A stretch of 64,000 nt of DNA, taken from assembly GCA_947579665.1 (NCBI GenBank), contig OX388346.1, positions 93,994,615-94,058,614 on the forward strand, in the 5' to 3' direction. This DNA is from Sympetrum striolatum (taxonomy: Eukaryota > Arthropoda > Insecta > Odonata > Libellulidae). The notes under the pieces are model-generated. The model was not told the origin of the DNA. It worked only from the letters and a program-made list of their open reading frames with translations, and searched no databases. A program made the translations under genes and the position numbers. This document shows positions 37,534 through 49,605 of the stretch, piece by piece. Each line of letters starts with the position of its first letter. Positions within the stretch are counted from its first letter, which is position 1.

Positions 37534-38610
37534 ACGAGTAAAATGTAGCTTGCATACTGCAAGCAGATCGACAAAACTAATTTCATGTCGGCATCATATC
37601 GGGACGGCCCTCAAAAAAAAAAAAAGGGATTGAAAATATTCTTAAAATTCGCCGCAATTTAATCGTCTGGCATCGAACCTAGGCCTTCCTGGTGAACTTA
37701 CTATAGAGAACAACAGAAGATCATCATCTCTAAGTATGTGTGTAAATTCAAGCAGAAATATTGGCTCCAACTGCCTCAAATGACGTCCTACTATTCAATA
37801 ATTTGAATGGCTTTCTGGATTCGAACCAAGGACGATCTAGGAAATCTCAAACATGTTTTTGAAATGTATCTATGTTTTCTATCTCTATGCCTAATTTCAT
37901 GTTTTAATATTACTGGGAAGGGGTTTAAATTAATTCTTAAAACTCGCATAAATTACTGATTGTAGGGACGCCTGGTGTCGAACCAAGGAAATATTGGTAG
38001 CTGTGAATGCACAATATGACTTATTAGGACTTCATCTTATATCATACAAAGTTTGAAGTCGATATCATGCCGAGAAGTACCTAAAACCGTTTTCTGATAT
38101 CTCCATAAGAAATGCATTGAGGAATGCAAATTACTCTCTGGGATCGAACCAAGGACCATCAGCGGATATAAAAAATTTGATAATGAAATATTATTGTAAT
38201 CTACAACTCCATGCCGAATTTCAAGTTTCCATACCATCGGGAAGTGGTCCAAAAAAAATCTTAAAAATCGCCACAATGCATTTTAAACGGCCGATATTTG
38301 CCTCGACCTAGCATCGAACCCAGGATATTTTAAGTAAAACCCATTTATGTTTACGATAGATCATGACCATATATATACGCTCCTTGAGTTTTGATTCTCT
38401 ACCTATCCGGGAAGTATTTTTTAAAAATTCCCGAAAATCAAAGCAATGCATTTAAACGGGAAAAATCGGGACTTTGGGGCCCTCTGGAATCAAACCCATG
38501 ACATCGAGGTTCAAAATCGCAATTTTTCTGGAGGTTACACGTTATGGCCAATATGTCGTAAAAATTTCAACTCAATCACTCTTGTGGTTTAGGCTGTGAG
38601 TTTGTATCCT
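37534..38610 (-). repeat. Complete B-box unit, reverse
   Basis: Preceded by (TCTA)n (37508-37533). Motifs near 37670, 37816, 37977, 38144, 38308 and 38488 (ATCAAACCC). It is the last of a run of five reverse units. Confidence 0.92.
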
Positions 38611-38705
38611 CTCTATATATATATATATATATATGGATACATGAATGAATCCGGAGAAGCATCTATATATAATAGATAGCTATATAGCTATATAGGTATA
38701 TAGAT
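38611..38705. repeat. Tail-to-tail spacer with TCCGGA motif
   Basis: (TA)n, then ATGAATGAATCCGGAGAAGC, then TATAATAGATAGCTATATAG. Orientation switches from reverse to forward here. Confidence 0.82.
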
Positions 38706-39780
38706 AGGATACAAATTCACAGGCTAAACCACAAGCGTGATTGACTTGAAATTTTTATGACATATTGGCCATAACGTGAAACCCCCAGAAAAATTGCGAT
38801 TTTGAACCTGAGTGTCATGGGTTCGATTCCAGAGGGCCCCAAAGTCCCGATTTTTCCCGTTTAATTGCATTGCTTTGATTTTCGGGAATTAAAAAAAAAT
38901 ACTTCCCGGATAGGTAGAGAATCAAAACTCAAGGAGCCTATATATATGAACATGATCTATTGAAAACATAAATGAGTTTTACGAAAAATATCCTGGGTTC
39001 GATGCTAGGTCGGGGCAAAAATCGGCCGTTTAAAATGCATTGTGGCGATTTTTAAGATTTTTTTTGGACCCTTTTCCGATGGCATGGAAACTTGAAATTC
39101 GGTATGGGTTTAGATATCATAAATATATTTCATAATGGATTTTAATGTTTTCCCTGATGTTCCTTGGTTCGATCCCAGAGGGCCATTTACATTCCTCAAT
39201 GCATTTCTTATGGAGATAACGGAAACAAGTTTAAGGTACTTCCCGGCATGCTATCGACTTAAAACATTGCATGATAGAAGAACCAGTCTTAACAAATCAA
39301 ACTATGCATTCATAGCTATCAATGTGTCCTGGGTTCGACACCAGGTGTCTCTGCAATCAGAAGTTGATCCGATTTTTAGGAATTATTTTGAAACCTTTCC
39401 CAATAATATAGAAACTTGAAATTTGGCATATAGATTGAGATCAATAATAACTTTCAGAAACATTTTTAAATTTCCAAGATCGTCCTTGGTTCGAGTCCCG
39501 AGAGCAATTTACATTCGTGAACATTAGCGCGTCTTTTGAGGCAGTTGTAGCCAATATTTCTACTTGAATTTTCACACATAGTTAGAGATGGTGATCTTCT
39601 ATTGTGTTTCATAGAAGGTTTTCCAGTAAGACCCGGGTTCGATTCCAGACGATGAAATTTCAGCGAATTTTAAGAAAAAATTAAATCCTTTTTTTTCTTA
39701 TGAGGACCGTCCCGATGTGATGCCGATATGAAATTAGTATTGCCGATCTGCTTGCAGTATGCAAGCTACATTTTACTCGT
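38706..39780 (+). repeat. Complete B-box unit, forward
   Basis: Motifs near 38818, 39000, 39166, 39335, 39492 and 39638, then the head and ATTTTACTCGT. Confidence 0.92.
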
Positions 39781-39891
39781 ATATATATATAGATATATAT
39801 ATGGATACATGAATGAATCCGGAGAAGCATCTATATATAATAGATATATGAATGAATCCGGAGAAGCATCTATATATAATAGATATACACT
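39781..39891. repeat. Spacer with two TCCGGAGAAGC copies
   Basis: Two direct copies of GAATGAATCCGGAGAAGCAT, each followed by CTATATATAATAGATA, between two forward units. Confidence 0.82.
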
Positions 39892-40966
39892 GGGGATCAA
39901 AAGTCTAAGCATGTTCCACAAGTGCCACCGACTTGAAATTTTTACGACATATTGGCCATAACGTGTAACCTCCAGGAAAAAGCCGACTTTGAACCTCGCT
40001 GTCATGGGTTCGATTCCAGAAGACCCCAAAGTCGCGATTTTGTCCATAAGAATACATGGCGGGGATTTTCGAAAATTTTTTTGAGGCACTTCCCGGAAAA
40101 GGAGATATTTGAAATTCATGGGATCGCTAGATGCCGTGCATATCTAAAGGAAACCATAAAGACATGTACGTATATTATCCTTGGTTCGATGCTAGGCCAG
40201 GGCAAATATTCTCCGGTTTAATTTACATTGCGATTTTTAAGATTTTTTTTAATTACTTACAGATGACTTGGAAACTTAAAACTTGGTACGTGGATATATA
40301 TCATAAATATATTACATAATAAAATATTAGATCTCGCTGATGGTCCTTGGTTCGATCCCAGAGGGCCATTTACATCCTACAATGCATTTCTTATGGAGAT
40401 TACGGAAGCAAATTTTAGGTACTTCCCGGCACGATATCGACTTCAGACTTTGCATATAGAAAGATCAAGTCCATACAAATCAAACAGTGCATTCACAGCT
40501 ATCAATGTGTCCTGGGTTCGACACCAGGTGTCTCTGCAATCAGAAGTTGATCCGATTTTTAGGAATTATTTTAAAACCCTTGCCAATAATATAGTAACTT
40601 CAAATTCGGCATGTAGATAGAGATCATAAATAACTTTCAGAAAAATTTTTTAGATTTCCATGATCGTCCTTGGTTCGAATCCAGAGAGCCATTTAAATTC
40701 GTGAAAATTGGAACGTCTTTTGAGGCAGTTGAAGCCCATATTTCTGCTTGAATTTTCACACATAGTTAGAGATGGTGATATTCTATTGTGCTGCATAATA
40801 AGTTCACAGTAAAGACCCGGGTTCGATGCCAGACGATGGAATTTCAGCGAATTTTAAGAAAAATTTCAATCCTTTTTTTTTGATTCTGAGGACCGTCCCG
40901 ATATTATGCCGATATGAAATTAGTATTGCCGATCTGCTTGCAGTATGCAAGCTACATTTTACTCGT
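39892..40966 (+). repeat. Complete B-box unit, forward
   Basis: Alternative tail, then motifs near 40008, 40185, 40350, 40517, 40676 and 40818. The head meets an inverted head at 40978 across only eleven bases (ATATATAAGTT), a very tight head-to-head palindrome. Confidence 0.92.
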
Positions 40967-40977
40967 ATATATAAGTT

Positions 40978-41068
40978 ACGAGTAAAATGTTGCTTGCATA
41001 CTGCAAGCAGATCGACAACACTATTTTCATGTCGGCATTATATAGGGACGGCCATCAAAAGAAAAAAA
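40978..41068 (-). repeat. Head fragment of B-box unit, reverse, cut by an insertion
   Basis: The head hairpin and the start of the module F linker run up to GGCCATCAAAAGAAAAAAA, where foreign sequence begins. The unit resumes near 42101. Confidence 0.9.
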
Positions 41069-41925
41069 TCTGATGTGGCCAACACATGACTTTCTCCATA
41101 TATAAGATGTAAATATTTATCTACGACAGTAATTTCGAACTCTATATTCCATCTAAATTTTGAAGATGAGTGATTAATTTATATATATTATTATCTTTTA
41201 CGTCACAAACATTATAAATAATGTTTTTCAGGACATGTTCGATGAAAAACGATGAAGTGGCCTTTCGCCCCAGCGCCCAGAGCCTCCACAACGTACATAA
41301 TCAGCAACTTCCGGTTTATCAGTATTTCACAAATAACTCCTAAACAATCCGTGATACAAAAATATGTTTCATACAAAAGGCATAGTAATTTACATTTTCT
41401 AAAACTTTTATGTCTAATACTATATACCTAAATATCATATTTAAGGAGATATTTTGAAAACCGGAAATGAGCTTTGAAGAATGAAGCTCGACTTCCGGTT
41501 GACCGATTTACTCCAAAATCTAATCAACTCTAAACACACAAACCAAAATACTATATATAAAATTTGGTGTTGATCCGACAAACAATTTTCATGTTAGAGC
41601 GCCCACAAAGTACATAATCAGATACTTCCGGTTTATCGGTATTACACGAATAACTCCTAATCAAGTGGTGATACAAAAATATATTAAATACAAAAGTTAT
41701 AGTAAATTACATTATCTAAAACTTTTATATGAAATACAATGTACGTATATATCATATTTATGGAGATATTTTGAAAACCGGAAATGAGCTTTAATGAATA
41801 AAGCTCGACTTCCGGTTAACCGATTTACTCCAAAAACTAATCAACTCTGACAGCATACACACCACTACTACATATGAAGTTTGGTATTGATACGACTAAT
41901 AGTTTTCACGTTAGAGCGCCCACTA

Positions 41926-41966
<41 letters not shown>

Positions 41967-42100
41967 TACAGACATCATTCCGAAAATGGTCAAAACGTGT
42001 TCTAGGGACCCCAAAACATGTATTTCCGTTGAAATCTCGAAGTCGAATTTTTTCATGAAAACAATACTTTCTCTATACTTCGTATATGGAGAAAGTAAAA
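41069..42100. mobile_element. Inserted element of about 1.03 kb with inverted ends and internal tandem repeat
   Basis: It interrupts the array sequence GAAAAAAA^TGGATTG, so its limits are visible to within an A run. Near the left end is ACTTTCTCCATATATAAG (41089). The right end carries its inverse, TTCGTATATGGAGAAAGT (42079-42096), next to ACTTTCTCTATAC, making a terminal hairpin. Inside are two tandem units of about 318 bp (for example GTACATAATCAG at 41293 and 41610, and TTAGAGCGCCCAC twice) and a (CA)n tract. No ORF of note is present. The superfamily is not assigned: a 5' TC at A^T resembles a Helitron, but no CTRR end is seen. Confidence 0.75.
41927..41962. repeat. (CA)n microsatellite
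   Basis: About 17 CA dinucleotides following the second 318-bp unit, then CATACATACAGACATC. Confidence 0.95.
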
Positions 42101-43023
42101 ATGGATTGTAATTTTTCTTAAAATTCCCTGAAATTCCATCGTCTGGTATCGAACCCGGGTCCTTCTGGTGATACTCACTAAGCAGCACAATATAAGATCA
42201 CCAACTCTAACTATGTGTGAAAATTCAAGCAGAAATATGGGCTACAACTGCCTCAAAAGACTTTCTAATTTTCACGAATTTAAATGGCTCTCTGGATTCG
42301 AACCAAGGACGATCTTGGGAATCTAAAATATGATTCAGAATTTTATTTATAATCTCTATCTATGTGCCGAATTTCAAGTTTCTATATAATTGCTAAAGGT
42401 TACAAAAATAATCCTGAATATCGGATCAACTTTTGATTGCAGAGACACCTGGTGTCGAACCCAGGACACATTGATAGCTGTGAATGCACTGTTTGATTTG
42501 TATAGACTTGATCTTTCTATATGCAAAGTTTGAAATCGATATCAAGCCGGGAAGTACCTAACATTTGTTTCCGTTATCTCCGTAAGGAATGCATTGAGGA
42601 ATTTAAATGTCCCTTTGGGATAGAACCAAGGACCATCAGCGAATATAAAAAATTCGATTATGATATATTTTTATAGTATGTAACCTCATACTGAATTTCA
42701 AGTTTCTATGCCATCGGAAAAGTGTCCAAAAAAAATCTTAAAAATCGCCACAATGCATTTTAAACGGCCGATTTTTGCCCCGACCTTGCGTCGAACCAAG
42801 GATAATATTCGTAAATGTCTTTATCGTTTCCTTTAGATATGCACGGCATCTACCGATCCCTTGAATTTCAAATCTCTCCTTCTCCGGGAAGTGCCTCAAA
42901 AAAATCTTTGAAAATCCCCGCCATGTATTCTTATGGACAAAATCGCGGCTATGGGGCCTTCTGGAATCGAACCCATGACACCGAGGTTCAATGTCGGCTT
43001 TTTCCTGGAGATTACACGTCATA
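42101..43023 (-). repeat. B-box unit, reverse, continuing after the insertion
   Basis: Modules F to A with motifs near 42148, 42298, 42457, 42620 (GGGATAGAACC), 42790 (GCGTCGAACC) and 42968. It stops in the tail linker near 43023. Confidence 0.9.
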
Positions 43024-43414
43024 AAGCATAATAAGCAAAATAGAAACTTTAAATTCGGCATATAGACAGAGTTCATAAATACCTTTAAGAAGTATGTTTA
43101 AGATTTCCAAGATTGTCCTTGGTTCGAATCCAGAGAGCCATTTAAATTCGTGAAAATTAGAACGTCTTTTGAGGCAGTTGTAGCCCATATTTCTGCTTGA
43201 ATTTCACACACATAGTTAGAGATAGTGATGTTCTATTGTGTTTCATAGTAGGTTCACCAGTAAGACCCGGGTTCAATGCTAGACGATGGAATTTCAGCGA
43301 ATTTTAAGAAAAATTTCAATCCACTTTTTTCTTTTGATGGCCGTCCCGATATGATGCCGACATGAAAATAGTGTTGTCGATCTGCTTGCAGTATGCAAGC
43401 AACATTTTACTCGT
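43024..43414 (+). repeat. Partial B-box unit, forward (E, F, head)
   Basis: Begins in the D/E linker. Motifs near 43120 and 43269 (GGTTCAATGC), then the head and CATTTTACTCGT. Confidence 0.87.
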
Positions 43415-44082
<668 letters not shown>

Positions 44083-44165
44083 AAGTATTACTCAAAACCA
44101 ACGAAGAACATTCTTTACAGAAAGTAAGTGTATTATGTGTAAGAGCTGACTTGTACCCAAATACT
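44083..44165. other. Unassigned sequence between (TA)n and array fragment
   Basis: Short non-array stretch beginning AGTATTACTCAAAACCAACG. No feature was recognised. Confidence 0.4.
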
Positions 44166-44516
44166 AAACAACAGAAGATCACCATCTCTAACTATGTATG
44201 AAAACTCAAGCAAAAATATTTGCTGCAACTGCCTCAAACGACGTCCTACTTTTCCCTTATATTCTTTATGTAAGAAATATTAATGTGCTCTGGCATCGAA
44301 CCCAGGCACAGCATGGTCTTATTAAATGTTTTCTTAAACTGAGTCTAAATACACAACTTCTACCTAAGCAAGAACTTCTTATCATTACTATAAGTGCATG
44401 AAAAAATAATAAAAAACTACCCCAATGTGTTTTATATGGGAGATATATTTACCGCCCGGCATCGAACCCAGATCTTCCTGGCGATACTTCCTATGCAGCA
44501 CAATAGAAGATCACCA
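44166..44516 (-). repeat. Partial B-box unit, reverse, variant, split by the 4.9-kb element
   Basis: Variant motifs near 44300 and 44460. The sequence runs to AATAGAAGATCACCA and is cut. Its continuation (CATCTCTAACTATGTG) lies at 49446, on the far side of the inserted element. Confidence 0.9.
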
Positions 44517-44526
44517 CCCCAGTAGC

Positions 44527-45070
44527 AGAGAAAGTTGTCACAACGTTGTATCAACGTTACAATGGGAAAAACCAAATGTTGTCACATCGTTACCTAATGC
44601 TGTCACAAAGTTACATAACGTTGTATCAACGTTGATACAACGTCAAAGGGCCCAGGAATCAACATTGCCACAACGTTACCACAATGTTGTCTTAACGTTG
44701 CTACAATGTTGTCACAACGTTAACATTGATGTGACAAAGACAACGTTGTATCAACATTACAATTAGAAAAACCAAATTTTGTCATAATGTTACCAAATGT
44801 TGTCACAAGGTTTCATAACGTTAATGCAACGTTGATACAACGTCAAAGGGCCCAGGAATCAACATTGCCACAACATTACCACAATGGTGTCCTAACGTTG
44901 CTACAATGTTGTCATAACGTTAACATTGATGTTACAAAGACAACGTTGTATCAACGTTGATACAACATCAAAGTTCCCAGGAATCAATGTTGCCACAATG
45001 TTACCACAATGTTGTCTTAACGTTGCTACAATGTTGTCACAATGTTAACATTAGTGTCACAAAGTTTATA
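44527..45070. repeat. CAACGTTG-rich subterminal satellite, left
   Basis: Dense GTTGTCACAACGTTG-like motifs. A larger repeat is visible: CGTCAAAGGGCCCAGGAATC occurs at 44641 and again at 44841 (200-bp period), with a diverged third copy near 44968. Confidence 0.9.
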
Positions 45071-47200
45071 ATGTTGATATTTCTTTTCTTCTTTCTCTCA
45101 TTTCTGAATTTCCCATACTTCAGCCACTCCTGAATGTAGGCTGTAATATTTGCTTTTTTTCTTCCTCTCCATTTCGATATCCTTACTGTATAAAAAAGCA
45201 ATATTTTAGATAAAGTTGTGGGCACATCATAAATTTTGATTTGGCATAGTACATACAATAACACACAAAATTCCTTGGTCAAATTCAATGTAGATGCCCA
45301 GTTAAAAATTCCTTGTTGCTAGTGTGGAACATGGTCATATGGAACTTTTGTGAACAGCCGCAAGACGTTCGCCACAGTCCATAAGGACGATGTAGAACAA
45401 AAGTCCAATGTGGATGCTAACATGGAACCAATGTGGAACAAAAGGCCACATCTGCCTATTTTCAACCTAGGCTCTTGCTACAGGTTATAACCTATTGGGA
45501 AAATCTCCAAATATCAATGTGTGGTCCATAAAAACAAATTTATTTCTAGTATTTTTGAAATAACATATCTAAAAGAAGTAATAAATAAAATAAATCAATT
45601 AAAAGCATGTATGTCCTATGTGTTACTACCCATTTCTTGGGTCATATTATTATATCATACTCATTATTTGGGCTGTTAAGATTTCTCAGTATGAGAAAGA
45701 AAAATAAAAATTATATTAATGAAATGTCATGGAAGGGGAACAAAAATGAGCCACTTAAGCTTTCAGCATTAAATTAGGCTAAGCCCAACAAATTGTTTTA
45801 AAACAATGATAACTAATTTCCTATTTAATCTACAGTGTCTTGAAGATGGTACTAGAAAAAAAAACCTCTCATCTCGTGAATCAAAATACATCATCTGTAG
45901 CTTTATTATTTGAACATAGAGAGAAATATAAAGAGTTGGCAATATACATTAAAAAGTTAACCAGTATACAAATGCTCATATGAGGTGCTTGCAATACAGT
46001 AATCACAGAATGAAACAAGAAACCAAAATAAATTAAGCAATAAGGAAGTTACGGCAAATCTGGACTCTCCTTAGTAATTAGCGATTGATATTCAAAGGAA
46101 CTTACTGAAAAATACCACTTTTGTAATGCCATATAAGTGTACAAAAGATAGGGAATGAGATCCAATAGTTTATGCAACATCCATAACTTTTACTGAATTT
46201 TAACATTTTTTCATATGCTTTCTCGGGATTCAATCTCTGATTAAACTATTTGGAATAACAAAATTTATTACTTTTTAATTAACGGCCACATATTTTTAGT
46301 AAACTGGTAGGAGCCAAGTGAACTGTGATGTAAGAAAGATCTACCACTTTATATCGAAAGTATTTTCACATACCATTTCCGATCTCTTCCTGTATTTCCT
46401 AGTCACATAATTCTGTTTCTTCGAGAAATAGGGTTGTCTTTTTATTCTGGAATCACATTCTTCCAAGCGAAATCCTTGGACACGAATCCTGGTACAGTTG
46501 TTTTTTAATTTCATGTAAGCTGTTAAAGTACTCAAATACTTCGCATTGGTAAGGTATACTTAGTGGAATAAGGCGGCTCATAGGTAGTATCAGATTCATT
46601 TATTTAAGCAGGGTATGCAAATTGTACAATTTATATAAATAGTGACTCACAATTAATTTAAGATTAAAAAGTGTTCAACAAAATTTCAAAGATTGCTTCG
46701 CAGTTGCTATTCAAACTGATAACTTTGATAGACATGGTACTTGCTTCAACAGGATAATAATTTGGAGGCACAGTAGTATCCATCAAAATTTCAGATAGCC
46801 ATTTACTCTGCTTACCAGGTAAGTGCAACAAAGAACAGCAATCACAGTCTGCTACCTATAACAGTTCTTAACAAACCTTTACGAGACGGAAGAAACAACC
46901 ACATAATTAGTTGGAAAGCAAAGTGTTTCAAAATGGCACAGTATTTAAGAACAATTCGAAGACTACTTGAGAGGTTAATATACAAGCAAAATATGGTGCA
47001 GCACTTTAGAGAGATTTAAACATATCGGAGAAACTTTTTGTTTTACATTAAAACGGGCTGCGATAAAGAACAGAAATAGTTGAACTTCAATGAAGTTGAA
47101 CCGTGCTCGGAAGGCTGTATAAGATTTAAGAGTCCTCTCGATCTTAATATCTGTAACGGAATAATACCAATCTGGAGAGCAATCTATCTAGCAATTCCAT
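45071..47200. other. AT-rich interior of the TIR element, no gene recognised
   Basis: Only short ORFs on both strands. A small patch near 45330-45440 repeats AATGTGGA-type words. I see no transposase, polymerase or tRNA here. Confidence 0.5.
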
Positions 47201-47209
47201 CTCCCTTAC

Positions 47210-47454
47210 GGTGTTTACACTGCAGAAAGATCTTATGCTTTCCCGGTGTATGCTGCTCAGGAACTTTTCTTGGGTTCTCAACCGGGTCAATGTGTTGGAT
47301 AGCTCCGACGTTTCGACAGCAACCACTGCTGCCATTTTCAAGGATGAATGATTCCTTGAAAATGGCAGCAGTGGTTGCTGTAGAAACGTCAGAGCTATCC
47401 AACACATTGACCCGGTTGAGAACCCAAGAAAAGTTCCTGAGCGGTGTTTACACT
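47210..47454. mobile_element. Foldback fragment resembling Penelope-like-element ends, with 12-bp target duplication
   Basis: Two 90-bp arms (47255-47344 and 47353-47442) are inverted copies with two mismatches around an 8-base loop. The insertion is flanked by direct repeats GGTGTTTACACT (47210-47221 and 47443-47454). The right arm reads ATGGCAGCAGTGGTTGCTGT followed by AGAAACGTC, that is, a stem-loop followed by GAAAC, which recalls the stem II/GAAA part of hammerhead ribozymes found in Penelope-like elements. The expected CUGANGA box is not intact (CTTGAAA at that position). Inverted partial copies and variable-length duplications fit that group. The classification is inference. Confidence 0.5.
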
Positions 47455-47459
47455 CTTAA

Positions 47460-48625
47460 AACGCCATGACAGTATCGATCAACTATGAGTTAAAGTCGAC
47501 TTCGAACTATCGTTCCCTGAGTCTACTGTTTTTGAATGAGGAGGGCTGAAAAACTTTTCCTTTTTTCTTCTTCTTCACTGTTCATTTTATCAATTGATTT
47601 TCAGGAACTCGCTGTTCTTCTCGTATATTTGCCTTCCTCTTCATCTAAAAAACAATGTTCCCATTTTTATTTTTCTAGTATCATTTAAGTGAGAGTAAGA
47701 GAGAGAGCGCCTGAACAAGCAGTGCTTGGTTAGGGGGTGGTTCGTAGAAAATAAAGGACCACGCACTGTCTTATGTCGGCTTTCAGTAGAATTAGGTTAG
47801 AATCGGTCACAAAGCGCTTCGTTTTTTATTCCAAAAGGGAAGTGTGGCTTAAAGTGGATAATTTTTAGAAGAATTATGAAGGAAAGAAATACGGGAATTG
47901 ACACTCTTACGGTTACATTCCGTCACTGTATGTTTCACTGATGAAATTGCACTGTTAAGGGCTACTCCAGAATCCGCTACGAGGTTTTTAACTGTCAAAG
48001 AACTGAGAGATTGGGAGGCGCGAAATTTATCCGAAATTGAGGATGTCCTTGGTGTATTTGGGAAGCACAGTCACACAGTATAAAGCTGTAATACCAGGGA
48101 TGGAGTGTAGAAAATATTTTTATTTTTGAACTGACCTCGAATACAAAAGGGATAAAGCGAAGGAATTCCGATTTGCTCCCATCGCACAGCTCGTGATCTC
48201 TTAGTTTTAATTAGTCACGAATTTAGCATATAACGACCAGGTCTAACGTAGAGTCAGAGTCTCCAATAACCTGGTTGCCCCTCCTACTCACTTTTCCCTT
48301 TTTCGTAGAATGTATAAGCAATGAGCAGTTTGCCCCTAAAAACAGAATTCGTGTGATTGTAGCCCTAGTCAAGCGAAATTGTCTGCATCCATCGCCGGAT
48401 CTCTGCCGCCTTCGCTCTTTTGACTTGCAGCTCTCTTTTTCCGACGGTCGTCCTTAAAGGTAAATAAAGCTCTTTCGTTTTCAAAAACATCTAATCTTTA
48501 TTCGCAAGAGAAACCCTGACACTTGGCAAGAACTCCCTTTTTTATCACTTAACCCCGGACTTTCTAGGAGTGTGGTAAAACAACTTTTACACTAGGAGTG
48601 ACCACACAACTTTAAAATGCCAAAT
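47460..48625. other. Interior of the TIR element, unassigned
   Basis: Less AT-rich than its surroundings, with only short ORFs (for example 47898-48083 and 48275-48457 on +) that match no family I know. It is probably decayed transposon DNA. Confidence 0.4.
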
Positions 48626-48835
48626 AACGTTTAACCCCGAATGGAACGGAAGAAGTTCATTTGTTGTGGGAAGCAGGAAATAAACATCGATAAGCTTGCA
48701 AATTACAAGGAGTTTCAGCTGGAACTTAAAAATAAATTCTCAGCCCTTCATGAGAAAGAACACAGAGCCAAAGTAATGGAAGTCGTAAAAACCCAGCGAA
48801 TGATGAAACGACGGAAGGAACTGAAGATTTGAGAC
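48626..48835 (+). pseudogene. Possible LINE endonuclease/RT linker fragment
   Basis: A 63-residue open frame contains FQLELKNKFSAL followed by a basic stretch (MMKRRKEL). The pattern 'F-x-LELKN-RF-x-AL' resembles the region between the endonuclease and reverse transcriptase domains of non-LTR retrotransposons of the kind often mislabelled craniofacial development protein 2. No catalytic motif is included. It is a short fragment in a dead element, so the match is suggestive only. Confidence 0.35.
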
Positions 48836-49075
48836 ATTCCAAGGGATAGTATTGAATATACTCAGAATTAAGGTTGAGAAGGAAGTTCGAAAAAGTGACA
48901 GTCTATCTCTAATCTTATTCCCAGCAGTTTTGGAAGAAGTTTTTATACCCATTAATTAATGGATGCAGGAACTCATTAAAAAATACATTTTTTATGGTAC
49001 CCCTATAAGGGTATACTTAAATACCGTATACTTAAATACCATATATTTAAATACCGACTCATATATATGCGTGCA
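48836..49075. other. Unassigned stretch with short AT repeats
   Basis: Contains three near-direct copies of TATACTTAAATACC-like sequence (about 49011-49060) just before the right satellite. No gene is seen. Confidence 0.45.
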
Positions 49076-49420
49076 AGTTGCAACGTTATGACAACAAGCA
49101 GGCAATGTTGTGATAACTTTGTGGCAACTTTGTGACAACTTTGTGACAACGTTGTGACAACTTTGTGACAACTTTGTGACAACTTTGTGAGAACTTTGTG
49201 ACAACGTTGTGACAACGAGCAAGCAACATTTTCCTTTTGGACGTTCATTACAGTGACTATGTTATAAAAATGCCAGTTAAAACTTCATGTACCATCATTG
49301 AATAAAATATTTCTGCAACATGAAAAATTAATGTCACAGTATAACGTTGATGCAATGTTGTCACAACGTTGACGTTGCAATGTACCATTTAGATTGATGC
49401 AACAACGTTGATACAACATT
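49076..49420. repeat. Right subterminal satellite with an 11-bp tandem core
   Basis: About ten copies of GTGACAACTTT/GTGACAACGTT in tandem (49110-49217), then scattered CAACGTTG motifs up to the right terminal inverted repeat. It corresponds in composition, but not in order, to the left satellite. Confidence 0.9.
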
Positions 49421-49445
49421 GTGACAATGTTCTCTGCTACTGGGG

Positions 49446-49605
49446 CATCTCTAACTATGTGTGAAAATTTGAGCAGAAATATTGGTTGCAACTGCCTAAA
49501 ACAACGTCCTGCTTTTCACATATATTCCTTATGTGAGAAATTTTAACGTGCTCTGGTTTAAAACCCATGAGGATAATGGTCTTATTAAATTTTTTTCTTT
49601 GCAAA
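49446..49605 (-). repeat. Last fragment of the B-box array, reverse
   Basis: Continues the module cut at 44516 (CATCTCTAACTATGTGTGAA), then a variant motif eroded to GGTTTAAAACCCATG near 49555. Array sequence fades out near 49605, which is the right end of the array in this window. Confidence 0.85.

Larger units (their letters stand above)
44517..49445. mobile_element. 4.93-kb terminal-inverted-repeat element with CAACGTTG-rich ends
   Basis: The left end CCCCAGTAGCAGAGAA and the right end TTCTCTGCTACTGGGG are inverted copies. The similarity extends about 43 bp with three mismatches (both continue TTGTCACAA-GTTGTATCAACGTT). The target is the array sequence GATCAC-CA-TCTCTAAC: the left flank ends in CA and the right flank starts with CA, giving a 2-bp duplication and an exactly reconstructed empty site. 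Both subterminal regions are satellites of CAACGTTG-type motifs. The interior has a Penelope-like foldback, a possible LINE fragment and AT-rich DNA, but no transposase that I recognise. It is probably a non-autonomous composite DNA transposon; superfamily unknown. Confidence 0.82.

Noticed and set aside
41069..42100. Second Helitron.
   Set aside because: The 5' TC and A^T target fit, but the 3' end lacks CTRR after its hairpin. Left unclassified.
47080..47469. Protein-coding gene of 129 codons on + with an overlapping 87-codon ORF on -.
   Set aside because: Both ORFs are reading frames of the same 90-bp inverted repeat, so symmetry alone creates them.
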